Assembly: GCA_037783415.1 (NCBI GenBank) | Contig: JAZGTN010000058.1 | Location: forward strand, 7,600,001-7,664,000 | Length of the DNA stretch: 64,000 nt | Origin: Leptasterias polaris | Lineage: Eukaryota; Echinodermata; Asteroidea; Forcipulatida; Asteriidae | Direction of reading: 5' to 3' | Shown: in pieces, positions 36,447-48,900 of the stretch | Position numbering within the stretch: position 1 is the first letter of the stretch | Layout of the letters: the number at the start of each line of letters is the position of its first letter | Program-made: the position numbers and the translations under genes | The notes under the pieces: generated by a model | What the model was told of the DNA's origin: nothing | What the model saw: the letters and a program-made list of their open reading frames with translations, nothing else | Databases searched by the model: none

Positions 36447-37011
36447 TTTACATGCTGAAACTGTGCATTTGTTTTCTTTCTTTTTCTCCCGACTCAGATG
36501 ATGGATTGACCCAAAATGTTTAGTTTTATTTTTTGTTTGTATAATATGTACATTGAATCACACCAGGTACAACCTAATATTGGAAAGAAAAACAACCGGT
36601 TGTCATTTCATCACTACTTCTTTCCGACAGTCAGTCAAATGTTTTGGCAGTAGAAGCATGGCAAATTAAAGGAGGACACATTACGCAAGTTCCACCAATC
36701 AAAAGACAAGGATATATGTGTGAGGATCCTAGTTCTAAATGCAAGAAAGCATGCTACATGTGCAAAGATAATTACAGTGTGCCATTAGGCTCAACATATG
36801 ATATGTAATAACAGTGCTACATTTATAAGACAACCATAAGTGGGCAAAACAAAACAAATTAATGCAAACTTTATCGTTAATGCAATATTGCATATTTCAA
36901 CACATGTCATGCTATATTGTAAAACATTGACAGTTTGAATTTGAATGGAGCAAGTTTTCCACTGTTGCATGCTCTCTCAGAGGTTTTATCATGCTAAATA
37001 TAACTCCATAC

Positions 37012-37574
37012 CTTGAAGTTGAATTTCATCCAGAGACTTTCCAACAAATTTCCCAATGTTGCCACTATCGACTGCCAACTTTAGTTTTGCAACCTTTGTG
37101 AGTTCTACCGTTGGTGAAGAAAGCCTGTAGAAATCCCGATGCACTTGAATGCTATGGCCAAGATGATCCGCGAGCCAGTCGAGTTGGCTTTCTTTGAGGT
37201 TCAGTATCTGGCTAACTGTGGCAGTATACTTGCGCATCTTTGTAGAGCGAAGTAGATGGGGCTTCTGTAGTTTGGCCTCTTTAGCTATTTCTCGCAGACA
37301 ATCGCAGGCTCTCAGATTGCTCTCGCAACCTGGTCTTGCAAAGAAGTACATATTGCTCTTGCTTATGTCACAAGCAGCACGGTGAGATATCAACAGGTCC
37401 ATAGCTACTTTGCTCTCAGATGGTATAAGTATTGGTACCTTCCGACCACGTTTCCCACGGGTGTACACCATGTCTAACTCTCTCATCAAATGACGTTCCA
37501 GTGGGCTGAGATACGTCTGCATATCCTTGATACTGGATTCCCCCCAGCTTGGGCGCTCAGTGTAAGATGTCACC
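37012..37574 (-). CDS. finger/recombinase-like gene: exon B (recombinase-like domain)
   Basis: The acceptor ttatgtttag precedes 37574, the donor gtatgg starts at 37011, and the phase is 2 in and 1 out, matching exons A and C. The peptide (about 188 aa) contains RGKRGRKVPILIP, then LLRSTKMRKYTATVSQ, then WLADHLGHSIQVHRDFYRL. The Arg...His-Leu-Gly-His...Tyr layout resembles boxes II and the Tyr end of tyrosine recombinases, as in Crypton or phage-integrase folds, although the usual first Arg and Lys are not clear. I infer a degenerate tyrosine-recombinase fold. No catalytic activity is claimed. It is a multicopy type of protein in aquatic animals as far as I recall. Confidence 0.65.
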
Positions 37575-37599
37575 CTAAACATAATAAACACAGGAAATT

Positions 37600-38360
37600 A
37601 TGATTTACCTATGAATCAAACAGAACATTTAAAAGAGGCATTTCGCAGTCCGCTATTTGAGATTGTGTACATTTAACAGTTGGCTTATGCACTTTGGGTG
37701 TCACTGTGTGATAAGTTCCCTTCTAAACGCAATTGAAATCACACACACAAAAACGAAAGAAACATAAAACTCAATTCAGAAAAAAGGATAGAAACTTTCA
37801 GCTTCTACTTTAGTCTGATACAATGTATACTAATGTGTTCACTTTGGGCGCATCAATATCCCATGTCACTGAACGGTTAGCAACCAACTCGAAGCTGTCA
37901 AGTTTATCACAATTTGCTAAACAATCACAGCATTATGTTATTTTAGGAATTCCCATAAATTAGCATAAGATTTTCTTAACAAATTATACAAATATTGAAT
38001 GTATGTGAGCGCATGTTCTCAGAATATCATAACGAGGTGAAATATGGACTATTCAATTTCATGAAGTGTTCAAGAAGAGTGAAATGGGAAGGCCAGATTT
38101 TAATAATTGATTTTCATCACAAATTACAAATTCATGCTTGACATTTCTGCAGATTTTTGGATGAAAAAGCCACAGAGCCGCTTTTACGATCTTTGGAAAG
38201 ATTTGTACATTACTTATGGGCAAACTTAGCATGGAAAAGTGTGTGTGATCCAGTTTCTATGCAAATGCCTGGTGGTGAACTCAATTGCATTATTAAGTCA
38301 TTGCAAAAATACAACATGCACATTTCATTTTTTTAAAGATGTATTAGTAAATACAACTGC
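37600..38360. other. intron A/B with a dispersed intronic repeat
   Basis: A block around acaaatattgaatgtatg, ttctcagaatat and aggtgaaatatgg (37985-38060) has relatives at 23925-24000 and 26590-26690, that is, in other introns of the same gene. Confidence 0.55.
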
Positions 38361-38364
38361 TTAC

Positions 38365-39774
38365 TTAAGCTGCTCCATCTCCCCCGTCCTTCGCTTGTTA
38401 AATATTGTTAGGCGGGTCAACACCAACTCGGAGCATCTTCTGAAGTTCTTGGTAGTAGGTTCTTTTTGCAGGCTGCATGACGACTGTCTTACGTTAGCCT
38501 CCAAGAAGGATGAAAATGTCTTCAAGTCTTCAGTGTCCGGAAGCTCATTCACCTTGTTATAATTACGTTGTGAAATAGTTGTCAAGACCCTTGAGGACAC
38601 TTGTTCTGCCCACTCAGCTTCCTTGAGTTTCAGGAAATTTTTTGCCTTATGTTCAGTAGTGGTGTCATCTCGCCTCAATGCTACACATCTTTTGATTGCT
38701 CCCAACTTGGAAAGACTATGGCCCAACTTCAAAGCTAGGGAAGGACGGTCAGTTTCATTGCTCTTGTGATCAATCTCACTGGACTCAAGTTGGCCTGCGG
38801 TTTGACGTACTCCTTCTACAATTTTGTCAAAGTGCTTGGGTGAGAGAAATGCTTCCAGAGACATTTTGGACCCATTTGTGCTTTGGAGATTCAGCAACAA
38901 TCTTGCAACATTACGCATTTCTTGTGAAACATAGTGTATTCTTCTTTGTGGATCCATGCCAGATGTTTTACGAGCATGAGCATGAGCATTTCCCAGTTGA
39001 ATTATCATTGGATCATTCTGCACAGCTTTGGTTACCAGGTCTTGCTTCATTCTTGCCAACACAGTTTTTACCAGTGGGGAGGCTCCTGTGAACTCATTCA
39101 TCAAAAGGGAACTCTCAAGCTTCAAATCTCTAAAACTTCTTTCGTCATCACCTCGTCCCCCATCACATCTTGAAATACAGTTATGAGTAATGTGCTTCTG
39201 CAGTTCAGTCTTGCAATAAAACCCAAGGCAGTCTGGGCAGGGTCCATAGTCGGACGTCTCAGTCCAGGTATCTCTAATGGAAGGCCTTCTGACTAATATA
39301 AGCTCTCCTTGATTCAATTCAAGGACCATCTTGTTGTGGAAGTAGTTACCTCTGTTTCGGAGCAATTCAAAAGCTTTGGATCTCTCTCTAGATCCGACTT
39401 CCATAGCTGCAATTTTAGCCACTTCTTCTCTGTCCTTATGCTTTTGAAACAGATGTTTGCTAATTTTGGTGACTAGTTTGTTACAGAAGTAGCATGACTG
39501 GTGCTTGTTATAAACTCTCTGGTTTGTATATTTCTGTCTCTCTACTGGTGGATAAAACACTGCACAGTCAATATCATCATCATCGTCACCATCAGCGTCC
39601 ACGTCATCATCACCATTACCAACAGGAGAGCCCCCATTTAGACAAGCACTAACAGGAGAATCTGTCTTCTCGTGGCCACGAACACTAGCTTCAAAATAAT
39701 CATCACCACAAGAGCCTCCATTACCACAAGCATCGGCAACAGTATCCTCATCATCAGTATCCCTGTCACGACTA
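38365..39774 (-). CDS. finger/recombinase-like gene: exon A, 3' part
   Basis: Open frame on the minus strand from the CACTA element boundary (39774) to the donor gtaagc at 38364. It starts with the end of the acidic repeat (DSPVSACLNGGSPVGNGDDD), followed by a finger (SCYFCNKLVTKISKHLFQKH: Cys-x2-Cys...His-x4-His), a second Cys pair (CPDCLGFYCK, then His), and a long alpha-rich domain ending in EMEQL. The frame is continuous with the upstream part at 53120-54140 if one copy of the TA target duplication is kept. It joins exon B in phase 2. Confidence 0.7.
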
Positions 39775-39799
39775 CACTGTAAAAACGGCGCTTAGCATT

Positions 39800-40700
39800 T
39801 AAACACACACAAAACATGTTTACACGCAAACATGTTTAGCAATATGTTTGAAAGCTAAACGGGTATCTTTTTAACATGTCCAAAAGCTAAACGTGTTGAG
39901 ATTTGTTGTGCTTGTTTGAAGTGAAGTTTTGAATTTAAACACAATCAAAACATGTTCACACGTAAACATGTTTAGCAATATGTTTGAAAGCTAAACGGGT
40001 ATCTTTTTAACATGTCCAAAAGCTAAACGTGTTGAGATTTGTTGTGCTTGTTTGAAGTGAAGTTTTGAATTTAAACACAATCAAAACATGTTTACACGTA
40101 AACATGTTTAGCAATATGTTTGAAAGCTAAACGGGTATCTTTTTAACATGTCCAAAAGCTAAACGTGTTGAGATTTGTTGTGCTTGTTTGAAGTGAAGTT
40201 TTGAATTTAAACACAATCAAAACATGTTTACACGTAAACATGTTTAGCAATATGTTTGAAAGCTAAACGGGTATCTTTTTAACATGTCCAAAAGCTAAAC
40301 GTGTTGAGATTTGTTGTGCTTGTTTGAAGTGAAGTTTTAAATTTAAACACAATCGAATCATGTTTACACGCAAACATGTTTAGCAATATGTTTGAAAGCT
40401 AAACGGGTATCTTTTTAACATGTCCAAAAGCTAAACGTGTTGAGATTTGTTGTGCTTGTTTGAAGTGAAGTTTTAAATTTAAACACAATCGAAACATGTT
40501 TACACGTAAACATGTTTAGCAATATGTTTGAAAGCTAAACGGGTATCTTTTTAACATGTCAACAAGCTAAACGTGTTGAGAGTTCACGGTTGTGCTTGTT
40601 TGAAGTGAAGCTTTGAATTTAAACACATTCGAAATGTGCTTACACGCCAACGTGTTAGAAATAATGTTTGTAAGCTAAATGGATATCTCACGTGTCAAAA
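39800..40700 (+). repeat. left subterminal array, 136-bp unit, about 6.5 copies
   Basis: gtttagcaatatgtttgaaag recurs at 39834, 39970, 40106, 40242, 40378 and 40514, always 136 bp apart, with a decayed seventh copy near 40650. Each unit holds several short palindrome-like sites: aaacatgttt, taaacatgtttag, gctaaacgtgttgag and ttaacatgtcc. The same core is found at the other end of the element. In En/Spm such sites are the binding sites of TnpA. That role is inferred here. Confidence 0.9.
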
Positions 40701-41149
40701 AGCTGGACGCCTATTGCGATTTGTTTTGCAGGATAGAACTGTTATCATTTAAAAAGGCCATATGCCTACATTCAGAATGTATTTTCACTCAATTTTTGAA
40801 GCTAAACACGTGTAGCAAGTTGACACAGTGTGTAGGGTAAAGTTACGTTTTAACAAAATGCGAAGTATTTAAAACCCGTTTAATTTTGCGTTTGTGTCAT
40901 AGCAAACGCTCATTTAACTTTGGGCCAAGGCCTACATGTAGCCTACTATAGCTTTTTGATACAACACCTAGGCTATTTAAAAAAAACGATGAGCAGAAAA
41001 ATTTGCTTGATAAAATGTCTATGATTGGGCCCAGATTAAGATGACGTCTTAAGATTCAACAATTATTTTAATGTTTTACGCTCATTGGCTTAGTTAGTTC
41101 GGTTTCTAATTCAATCATTTCGAGCAAAACACGGCCACGAGAACACGTC

Positions 41150-41365
41150 ACACCTTGGCTCGTGATCCAAAAACAGTATTCTAAAAACTACTGCATAATA
41201 ATAGCATTAAATCAATCGAGTTTTGCGCGGCTGACCTGAGCGTACTCACACGTCCGCAACATCCCACCAGCGCATGCGCAGCACCACTTCCTCTCGCTGG
41301 CTGGAAAACGACGACATCACACTGCTTTACAGCGCCCAGAAAACAACAATTTTTTGCATGTTTTG
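41150..41365 (+). promoter_or_regulatory. probable promoter and noncoding first exon
   Basis: A locally GC-richer stretch contains gcgcatgcgca (41270-41280), the NRF1-type palindrome common at TATA-less animal promoters. It ends in a strong donor (tttttgcatgttttg, then gtaagt at 41366). No ATG-initiated long frame lies between, so this fits a 5' UTR exon that splices to 42903 or to 43565. Transcription start is not visible from sequence. Confidence 0.45.
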
Positions 41366-42902
41366 GTAAGTAGTTTCCGATAAAAGACTTCATTAGAATG
41401 ACGTAGATAGGCTATTAGTCGTTGTAGGTTTTATGTAAGGTTTATAATTACTGCGTGCATGTCGTAGTTTAACGTTTACACCAGCGCTAGCCCATAGACA
41501 GGCCGAGCGTAGCTTGAGCATTACGGTTTTACGTTAAATGATATTGATACGTTTTTACATGTACATTATAGGCAGGCGGTTGTATGGTTGTATCGACATG
41601 TCGACACGATGGCATCGTCCGGATCCCTCTTCTATCCTAAAAAAACTGACCACGTTCAATGTTGAATTGGGTGAAGCTTGATTATTTATTGATTTTATGA
41701 AATCACGCCACTACAATGACTTTATCCAGACTTTGAAAATTTGTTTATGAGGCGAACAACACCGTTCCCGCCAAAAAAAGTTTTGTGCAGGAAGCTTACC
41801 ATGAGTTCTGTAACAGTATCCCACATTGGGATTGGCTGATGCTCTGAGCGTGCTGTTAATGTTACGTTCATTGATTGGCTGAAGTACTGCCCTTCGATTG
41901 GCTGGTTGGAACAAGCCTTGGATCTAACCTTTTCACAAATTTCTCGATGCGGAAACACACGGTTAAATTTTCCATTATCAACGTTGTGTGCATATGTACT
42001 TTGTATGTTTTAGTATAGGGAGAGTACAATGACAGTTACATTGTTGCTCCTCTGCCTGTGGGAGTGTGGCTTTGCCTATGAAAATTATGTTTTTTATACA
42101 GTAATTTTTTGTTCTCAATATGTTCACCGTGCTCCAGTCACGTGGGTTTAAACTCATCAATTTAACACTGTTTTTATTTATGTTTGTGCATTGAACTTAA
42201 CAGCTGAGTCAGTGGCAACATCATTCATCAGCACTGCCACTGCTTGTTTGCTTGACTGTAGTTTTTAGTGGATGGCTGAATTAAGAAACAAGTTATTGTG
42301 AGTTCAAAGAGCTTAAAGCTGGCTTGGGGTCAGCACAATAATTAAGGTTATATTTATATATTTGTTTGTCTTTTATTGTATGGGTTTTGAGGCACTGGTA
42401 CTATGGTAGTGGTAAGGTATGGATTTATATATATATATTTTTATATAATATTTTGTTTTTGCAAAAATATCAGTTCTGTGTCAGTTTCTAAATGTTAACG
42501 AAATTGCACAGCTTTTTTTGGGGGGGGGGGGGGGGGGGGCCTTATGGATTTTCCACTATATGGACCTAAACATATTAGGTATAATGATTGGTCACATTCA
42601 CATGTGAGTGTGACATTTGTCCCAAATTATTTGGATACGCCTTCCCTTCTGAAAATAAATGTAAATTAATAATGTAAGTCTAGTCTTACTTAATTCCCCA
42701 TTCAGATTTCATACTCGGTGTGAAAACAGGATGAGTTTTTTGTAATGATTAATTTTGGTTGCTATTGTGAACTTCTCATTTGAAAGTGAAATGGATCCTA
42801 TTCACAGTCTATTAACGAGGAATACATACATGCATTTCAAACATTGTTAAAAGAGTAATCATGTAATCTACTCAAATCAGTGCTTTTATTTTTTACTTTC
42901 AG

Positions 42903-45900
42903 CTTTTGATATGGAGATAAATAATGATTCCACAGTGAGGGATGTCCTTGAGTGGCTGAGCAACAAAAACCTATCGGATGCATCCTTGGGAGTGATAAGA
43001 GGTAAGTGTTATTACTTATTAATGCATTTTTTTTCTTGGCAAAGTATTTATTGATTGCAAGATTACAACCCGTGGTATTTCAAAAGTTCATTCTTGTTGC
43101 GGCAAGACAATTTTTGCGAAAAGGGTACCCCTAGTTAATTAAACTGTAAATTTCTCATGGGAATATTTAAACAAATTTGCACTGGACCACAGGCCCAAGG
43201 CCAGTAATTTTCGGAGTCGGGCCAAACCAGTCTGGTTGTTTTGTGTTTTTGAATTGAATACTAAACTTGTTTGCCGAGAGATGCATCCTCTTATTATCTA
43301 AACTTGAAGCAGAGAACTCATCTGCAGTGAAACTCAAATTATAATATACATGACATACACACACAACAAATAAGATAAAATAATAATCCCTTAGTACTTG
43401 TTCAAATCAAAACAGTTTAAATTAAAGCTGTTTTCATTGTGACTGGTCTAGTAAACAAAAAACTCCAATCTAGTCCAAGGATGTTTCCTCTTGAAATTCA
43501 AGCCCTTGTGTATGCTTTTGTAAATGACTAAACTTCAGGCACCGCATGGTTCTATATATTTCAGGTACCCAGCAGTAGTGTTTTTCTTTTGACTGGGAGC
43601 AACATTTAAAACTGTTATAATGGCCACTTCTCAGCATTGCAGCATGTGTCCATACTTTACCTCAAGTACACAGAACATTTTACAGCACATAGTGCGCCGG
43701 CACAGAAATGCCCCAACATTTATTGCTCATTGTGGCGCAAAAGGTTGTGGGGCCTCTTTCAGAAAGTACAATACTTATAAAATCCATGTAAAGCGACATC
43801 ACAATTATGAAAGAGAACATGTGTCTGTAGAGGGTGATGTCAGTGATGACTCTGACAGGGATGACATGGATGATGAATGCAGTGAGTTGGACACAACTAA
43901 ATCTGAAGCAGCTTTTCTTTTGAAGCTCAAAGCTGCACATGGCATGAGTAACTCAGCTATAGAAGAGGTGATCCTGAGTGTAAGGGAATTGTACCAGAAT
44001 CGATTCAATGCTTTGAAGGAAATGTTGGAACCACAGACACTTCATGATTTAAATCATCTCCTTGATGCTGACACAGCTTTTGCAGAGCTTGATTCCCATT
44101 ACAAGAGAGAAAAGTATATGAAACAACATCTTGGGTCAGTTATGCCTGAAGCTGTCGTTATGGGAGATCATTTAGCCCGTAAAAAACACAAAGGGAGCTA
44201 CAAATTGTCAAAGAAAACTGATTATGGTTACTTTGTACCATTTCTTGAAAATCTGAAGTCACTGCTCTCAATGCCAGAAGTACAGGCATGTCTTAAAGAG
44301 GCCCGTTTTGTTTCAGAAAGGCTGATGACTGATGTGAAAGATGGTGTCTTCCTGCAAAACAGCAAGTTTTTGAATGAACATCCTGGGGCCCTGCAGTTTG
44401 CTGTTTATACTGATGAATTTGAACTTGTAAACCCAATTGGTTCCCATACCAGGAGGCACAAGCTCTGTGTGTTTTACTATGTGTTGCTCAACATTCCCCC
44501 AGAATTCCGCAGTAAACTGTCTGTGATACAGTTGATAGCAGTAGCAAAATCGACATACATAAAGCGATATGGTTCTAAAACCCTCCTTAAGGATTTTCAA
44601 AATGCTCTTAGAAGTCTTCATCATGGTGTAAATGTATCTATTAATGATTGTGATGTACTCCATTATGGTCTTTTAGTAGTATTCCTGGGTGATACTCCTG
44701 CTGCACAAAGTGTTGGAGGATTCAAAGAAGGAGTGGGAGGTGCATTGAAACCATGTAGGACATGTGATATTTCTCGCAATGCATTAAATACACGCTTCTA
44801 TGACAAAGATTGTGATGGGAGAGATGAAGATGAACATCGGGACAGATGTAACGAGCTTGAAGGTCTGTCAAGAGAAGCCAAGCTTTATTGGTCAAAGCAA
44901 TATGGCATTAACAGCAAAGGTTTGCTTTTCTCTGTGCCTGAGTTTCAAATAACTAAATGTATTTTACATGACCCAATGCATGTTCTCCTTGAGGGAATAG
45001 CTCGTATAGAGGTAAGACTACTACTTGTTCACCTGATTCAAGAGAGGTACTTTTCTGTTTCCGACCTGGGCAGAATTATTGAAAACTTCAATTACAGTTC
45101 ATCTGAGGTAAATGATAAACCTCAAATTATTGAGGCAAAAGATTTGCAACATAGTTCTACCTTGCGTCAAACTGCTGCATCAATGAAAAATCTCATATTG
45201 TTGCTGCCATTTATGGTTGGTCACATGGTACCAAGAGAAGATCTCCATTGGGTAAATTTCATTCGATTTCAGCAGATTATTGGGCTGTGTCTTTCACCAG
45301 TGGCATCAGAAAGGACATACAACAGTTTAACAGACCTGATAGCGACTTATCTTAGGTATTTCATTGAGCTGTATCCTGACAAATCATTTACGCCAAAAAT
45401 GCACTATCTGTTGCATTTCCCGAAGCAACTGCTTCAATTTGGTCCATTGAGACACCATTGGTGCATGCGTATGGAAGGGAAACATGGCCTGTTCAAAAGT
45501 CACAAATGGCGTAATTTCAAGGCAATAGCTAAATCAGTTGCTGAGTATCATCAGCGTTGGATGTGTCTTCAACAGCTACAGGCAAGTGGTAAAAGATCGG
45601 AAACATACCTTTATGTTGGGGATGAGGTTAATAAAGGGTCCACTATGTCCATTGACAACTATGAATACATTGAAGTTCTGACACCCAGATGCTCTGAACT
45701 GCAGAATAACGATGTTCATGAACTGTTGCTGACACGTCGAATACAGATGAAAGGATTGGTATACGAGGTTGGGACTGTTTTGATGACATCATGGGATGAT
45801 GGATGTATGCCAACACTTGTCAGGGTCAAGAGCATTGCTGTTGTTGAGCATGCAAAATATCTAATTTGTACAGATCTTGAAGTAGAATACTTTGCAAGTC

Positions 45901-48900
45901 ACTTCAACAGCTTTGTAGTAAAAGATACTGGACACCTTCATGCTGTCCATGCAGCTAAAGACCTTTCTTACAGATGGCCACAAATTTCTCATGAAACACT
46001 TGGGGTTAAGTATGTAATGCTGCAGAATGTTGACGAAGTGTGGTTTATATAACTTAACCTCCCATTCAACAGAGAATGAAGTTGATGGAACAGCACTCCT
46101 CAGCTTGACAGAGGAGGACATATTCCACATGTTTCCTGACAAGGTTGGTGTTGCTCGGAAGTTAACTACTCTAGTGAAACAGATCCTTGTTGATGGTGGA
46201 AACAACTCACAAGAGGTTGGTTTGGGCTCTTTCATTTCTGTACTGTTATAATAACTTGTACAGCACTGTTGTACCCTGAATGAGAGGGAAACAAATTTTG
46301 TAATACAATTTTTTATTTGTAGGGATGGTATGCCATACAGTATACCATAACCAGCCTATTTTAGTTTATGTGCCTATTTATGATCTCATGTTTGTAGCTA
46401 TCAACCCCAGCAGAGCAGATACGTGCAACAGCTTCAACTTCAAGCACTAAAGCAGCAACTGATCCATCTCGGCAATTCACCACCCCGTCGTATTCGGACC
46501 ATATTGATATGCTTTTGGAAAAGAAGGAAGTTTACAAAGAGTGGTCGAAGTTTATTGAAGAAACCGCTTATCACGTTTTAGCCCACCGTGACATCTTAAA
46601 CCGTGGAGACTATGCTGATTTTGGCCAGTTGATGTACAACATGTACCCCTGCATTGGCCATAAAGGCGAACATCCCTGGGTGAGTACTAAGTATGTGCAG
46701 GCAGGTTTGTGGTCTCCAGTACAAGCAAAGCTGCCAACTCTCCCTTATTCTGTAGAAAATTCCCTGAAAATCAACCAATCTTTCCATGTCCTGTCTGATG
46801 AACAAATTTGAAAAATCTCCCTGATTATGGAAACTGTTTCCCTATTATAATATTTTGAATGTAATTCAAAATATCTCCCTGATTGTTGTAAAAAATCTGC
46901 ATGATTGCAAACTTTGGCAGCTCTGTACAAGTGGTCAATTTAACTAAATAAGCCTCCTGAACATGGTATATAATTATTATCTCAAAGTTGTGGTCAAGAT
47001 ATAATTGATGTATAGTTGACCAGCAGACAAGGCAACATTTAGAGAAAGTCACAATTTCCTGAAATGCTGTTTATTTAGCCAAAAACAATTGCTAAGCCAT
47101 GTTGGCATGAGCGATAGAGCAATGCACTACCAGTGCTCATCAAACAGATATACTGGCACTTATAAACAATTACACCTGTTTTTATTTAGTTTATATTTCC
47201 AATGCTTATTTCATTTCCTGGCTAAAGACATGGTGGTCTAAATGTGTTTAATTTGCAGTCGTACTTTAATGAAAAGTTATCTCAGAAGCTTAGGAACATC
47301 AGATGGAGAAGAAACAGGAGATCTGAAGGAGAGCCAATCAAGAAAAAGAGAACATCTAGAGCAACTCAGTTTCTTGCGCTTCAAGATCAAGAAGGTAAAA
47401 GCTGATGAATAGTGAATAATTGGTCTTGTTTTCATTTTTCTACAGTATGCATCTTATGTAGAAGTCCATGGTTTCCAAGTTTCGGTAATGGGCACCGAGT
47501 TGAAACAAGGTACTTGGAATGATTGCTACTTTATTTATGTTTAGAACATGGAACAAAATGTTGACCATGGGTGTATTCAGAATCAGTCAAAGTCGTTTAT
47601 CCCTTGAGCATTCCGTTTGCCCTCATCTCTGCCTCGGGAAAATACAACCTGGGGCAACAGTACATGTATAATTATTTATACTATTTTGCTAATATCATGT
47701 GTGTACATGACTCAGGTGATCAATCTAGTTACGAGGAGAAAAAAGATGCCATGAAGAAAATGTGTAATGATGAGGTGAACCCAGATAAGCCGAAACTAAG
47801 GAAAATCCAGCGAGACACCTTCACTCTAAGAAGACGGTGGATTCAAGGGCTGAAGGATGGTGATGTGGGAACTATTGTCGAAGAATTTCCCATCCTGAAA
47901 AAACCTTGTTTTGTAAGTATATATAATACTCAAAATCATCCATCTCTTGCAATGTTGGTGCACTTTCTTAATGATGTACATGTACAAAGTAGTACAATAC
48001 TGAAAAAGATACAAAAAGAAGAAACAAATTGTTTCTTTAAAAATTCATGGTCCTGACTAGGTTTAAGCACTTTCATTTTAGCAAGAAACATTGGATCTTT
48101 TAATACATTGTGTACATGGTGCTTTGTGTGAAATGTACTTGGCTCCACAGGTTAAAGTCCCTGCTGCTACATCATCATTATTTTATTTGACATAACCAAA
48201 AATAGATTTAAATTTAAAGCGGTTGGTTACCCTTGTGGTTAAATATTACCTGATACTTTCAGACAGCTGATATACTTGTTTTTGTTACATTTTTTGCAGA
48301 TTGTGCAGGAGTTTTTTCTTCTAAGGACAAGCTTAAACCAAGAAACGCTTGGGGAGAATATCCGTCAAATGATAGGATTTCTAGACAAAATGTGGGATAT
48401 TGAAGTGAGTGTACTTCTTTGACTGAGGCTTCGCTTTGTTTTGTTTGCTTTGCTTGTTTGCAGGTGTGTTGTTTTTTTTTTGGGGGAGGGGGGGATTTCT
48501 TTTCCTAGCATGCCAAGATAAGTTATGTATCGGTTAACAGGTCGTCTGTTAGCGGTCTGTAAGTTTGTTTTCTGCTTCTTATCCATGCAGTTTTTCAGTG
48601 GATCAGCTAATTTCAATTTTCTTGTATCTCAGATTGCCATTGGCTGAAAAATTCAAAAACACTGGCAATTCGTATTGTGCTAGCATCTACACCTCTCGAA
48701 AGTTAGCATGCCTGTTGTTATACAGAACTTATGAGACCAAATCAACAAATCACTATGTTTATGACAAACCTAGATTGCTGACCTGCTATTCAATAATCTA
48801 AAATGATCTTTTTTTTTGCATTATTTTGCATCAGTTGCATCACATTCAACTTGATATGTAGCACAACTTGGTGGCATGTTAGCATTACAAAATTATTATG

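Noticed and set aside
39773..39780. 3-bp target duplication CTA/TAG for the CACTG element
   Set aside because: The two triplets are reverse complements, not direct copies; a 2-bp TA duplication fits both flanks and restores the exon frame.
39830..40640. CRISPR-like array with regular 136-bp spacing
   Set aside because: The whole unit is repeated with no unique spacers, and the DNA is plainly animal; it is the subterminal array of a DNA transposon.
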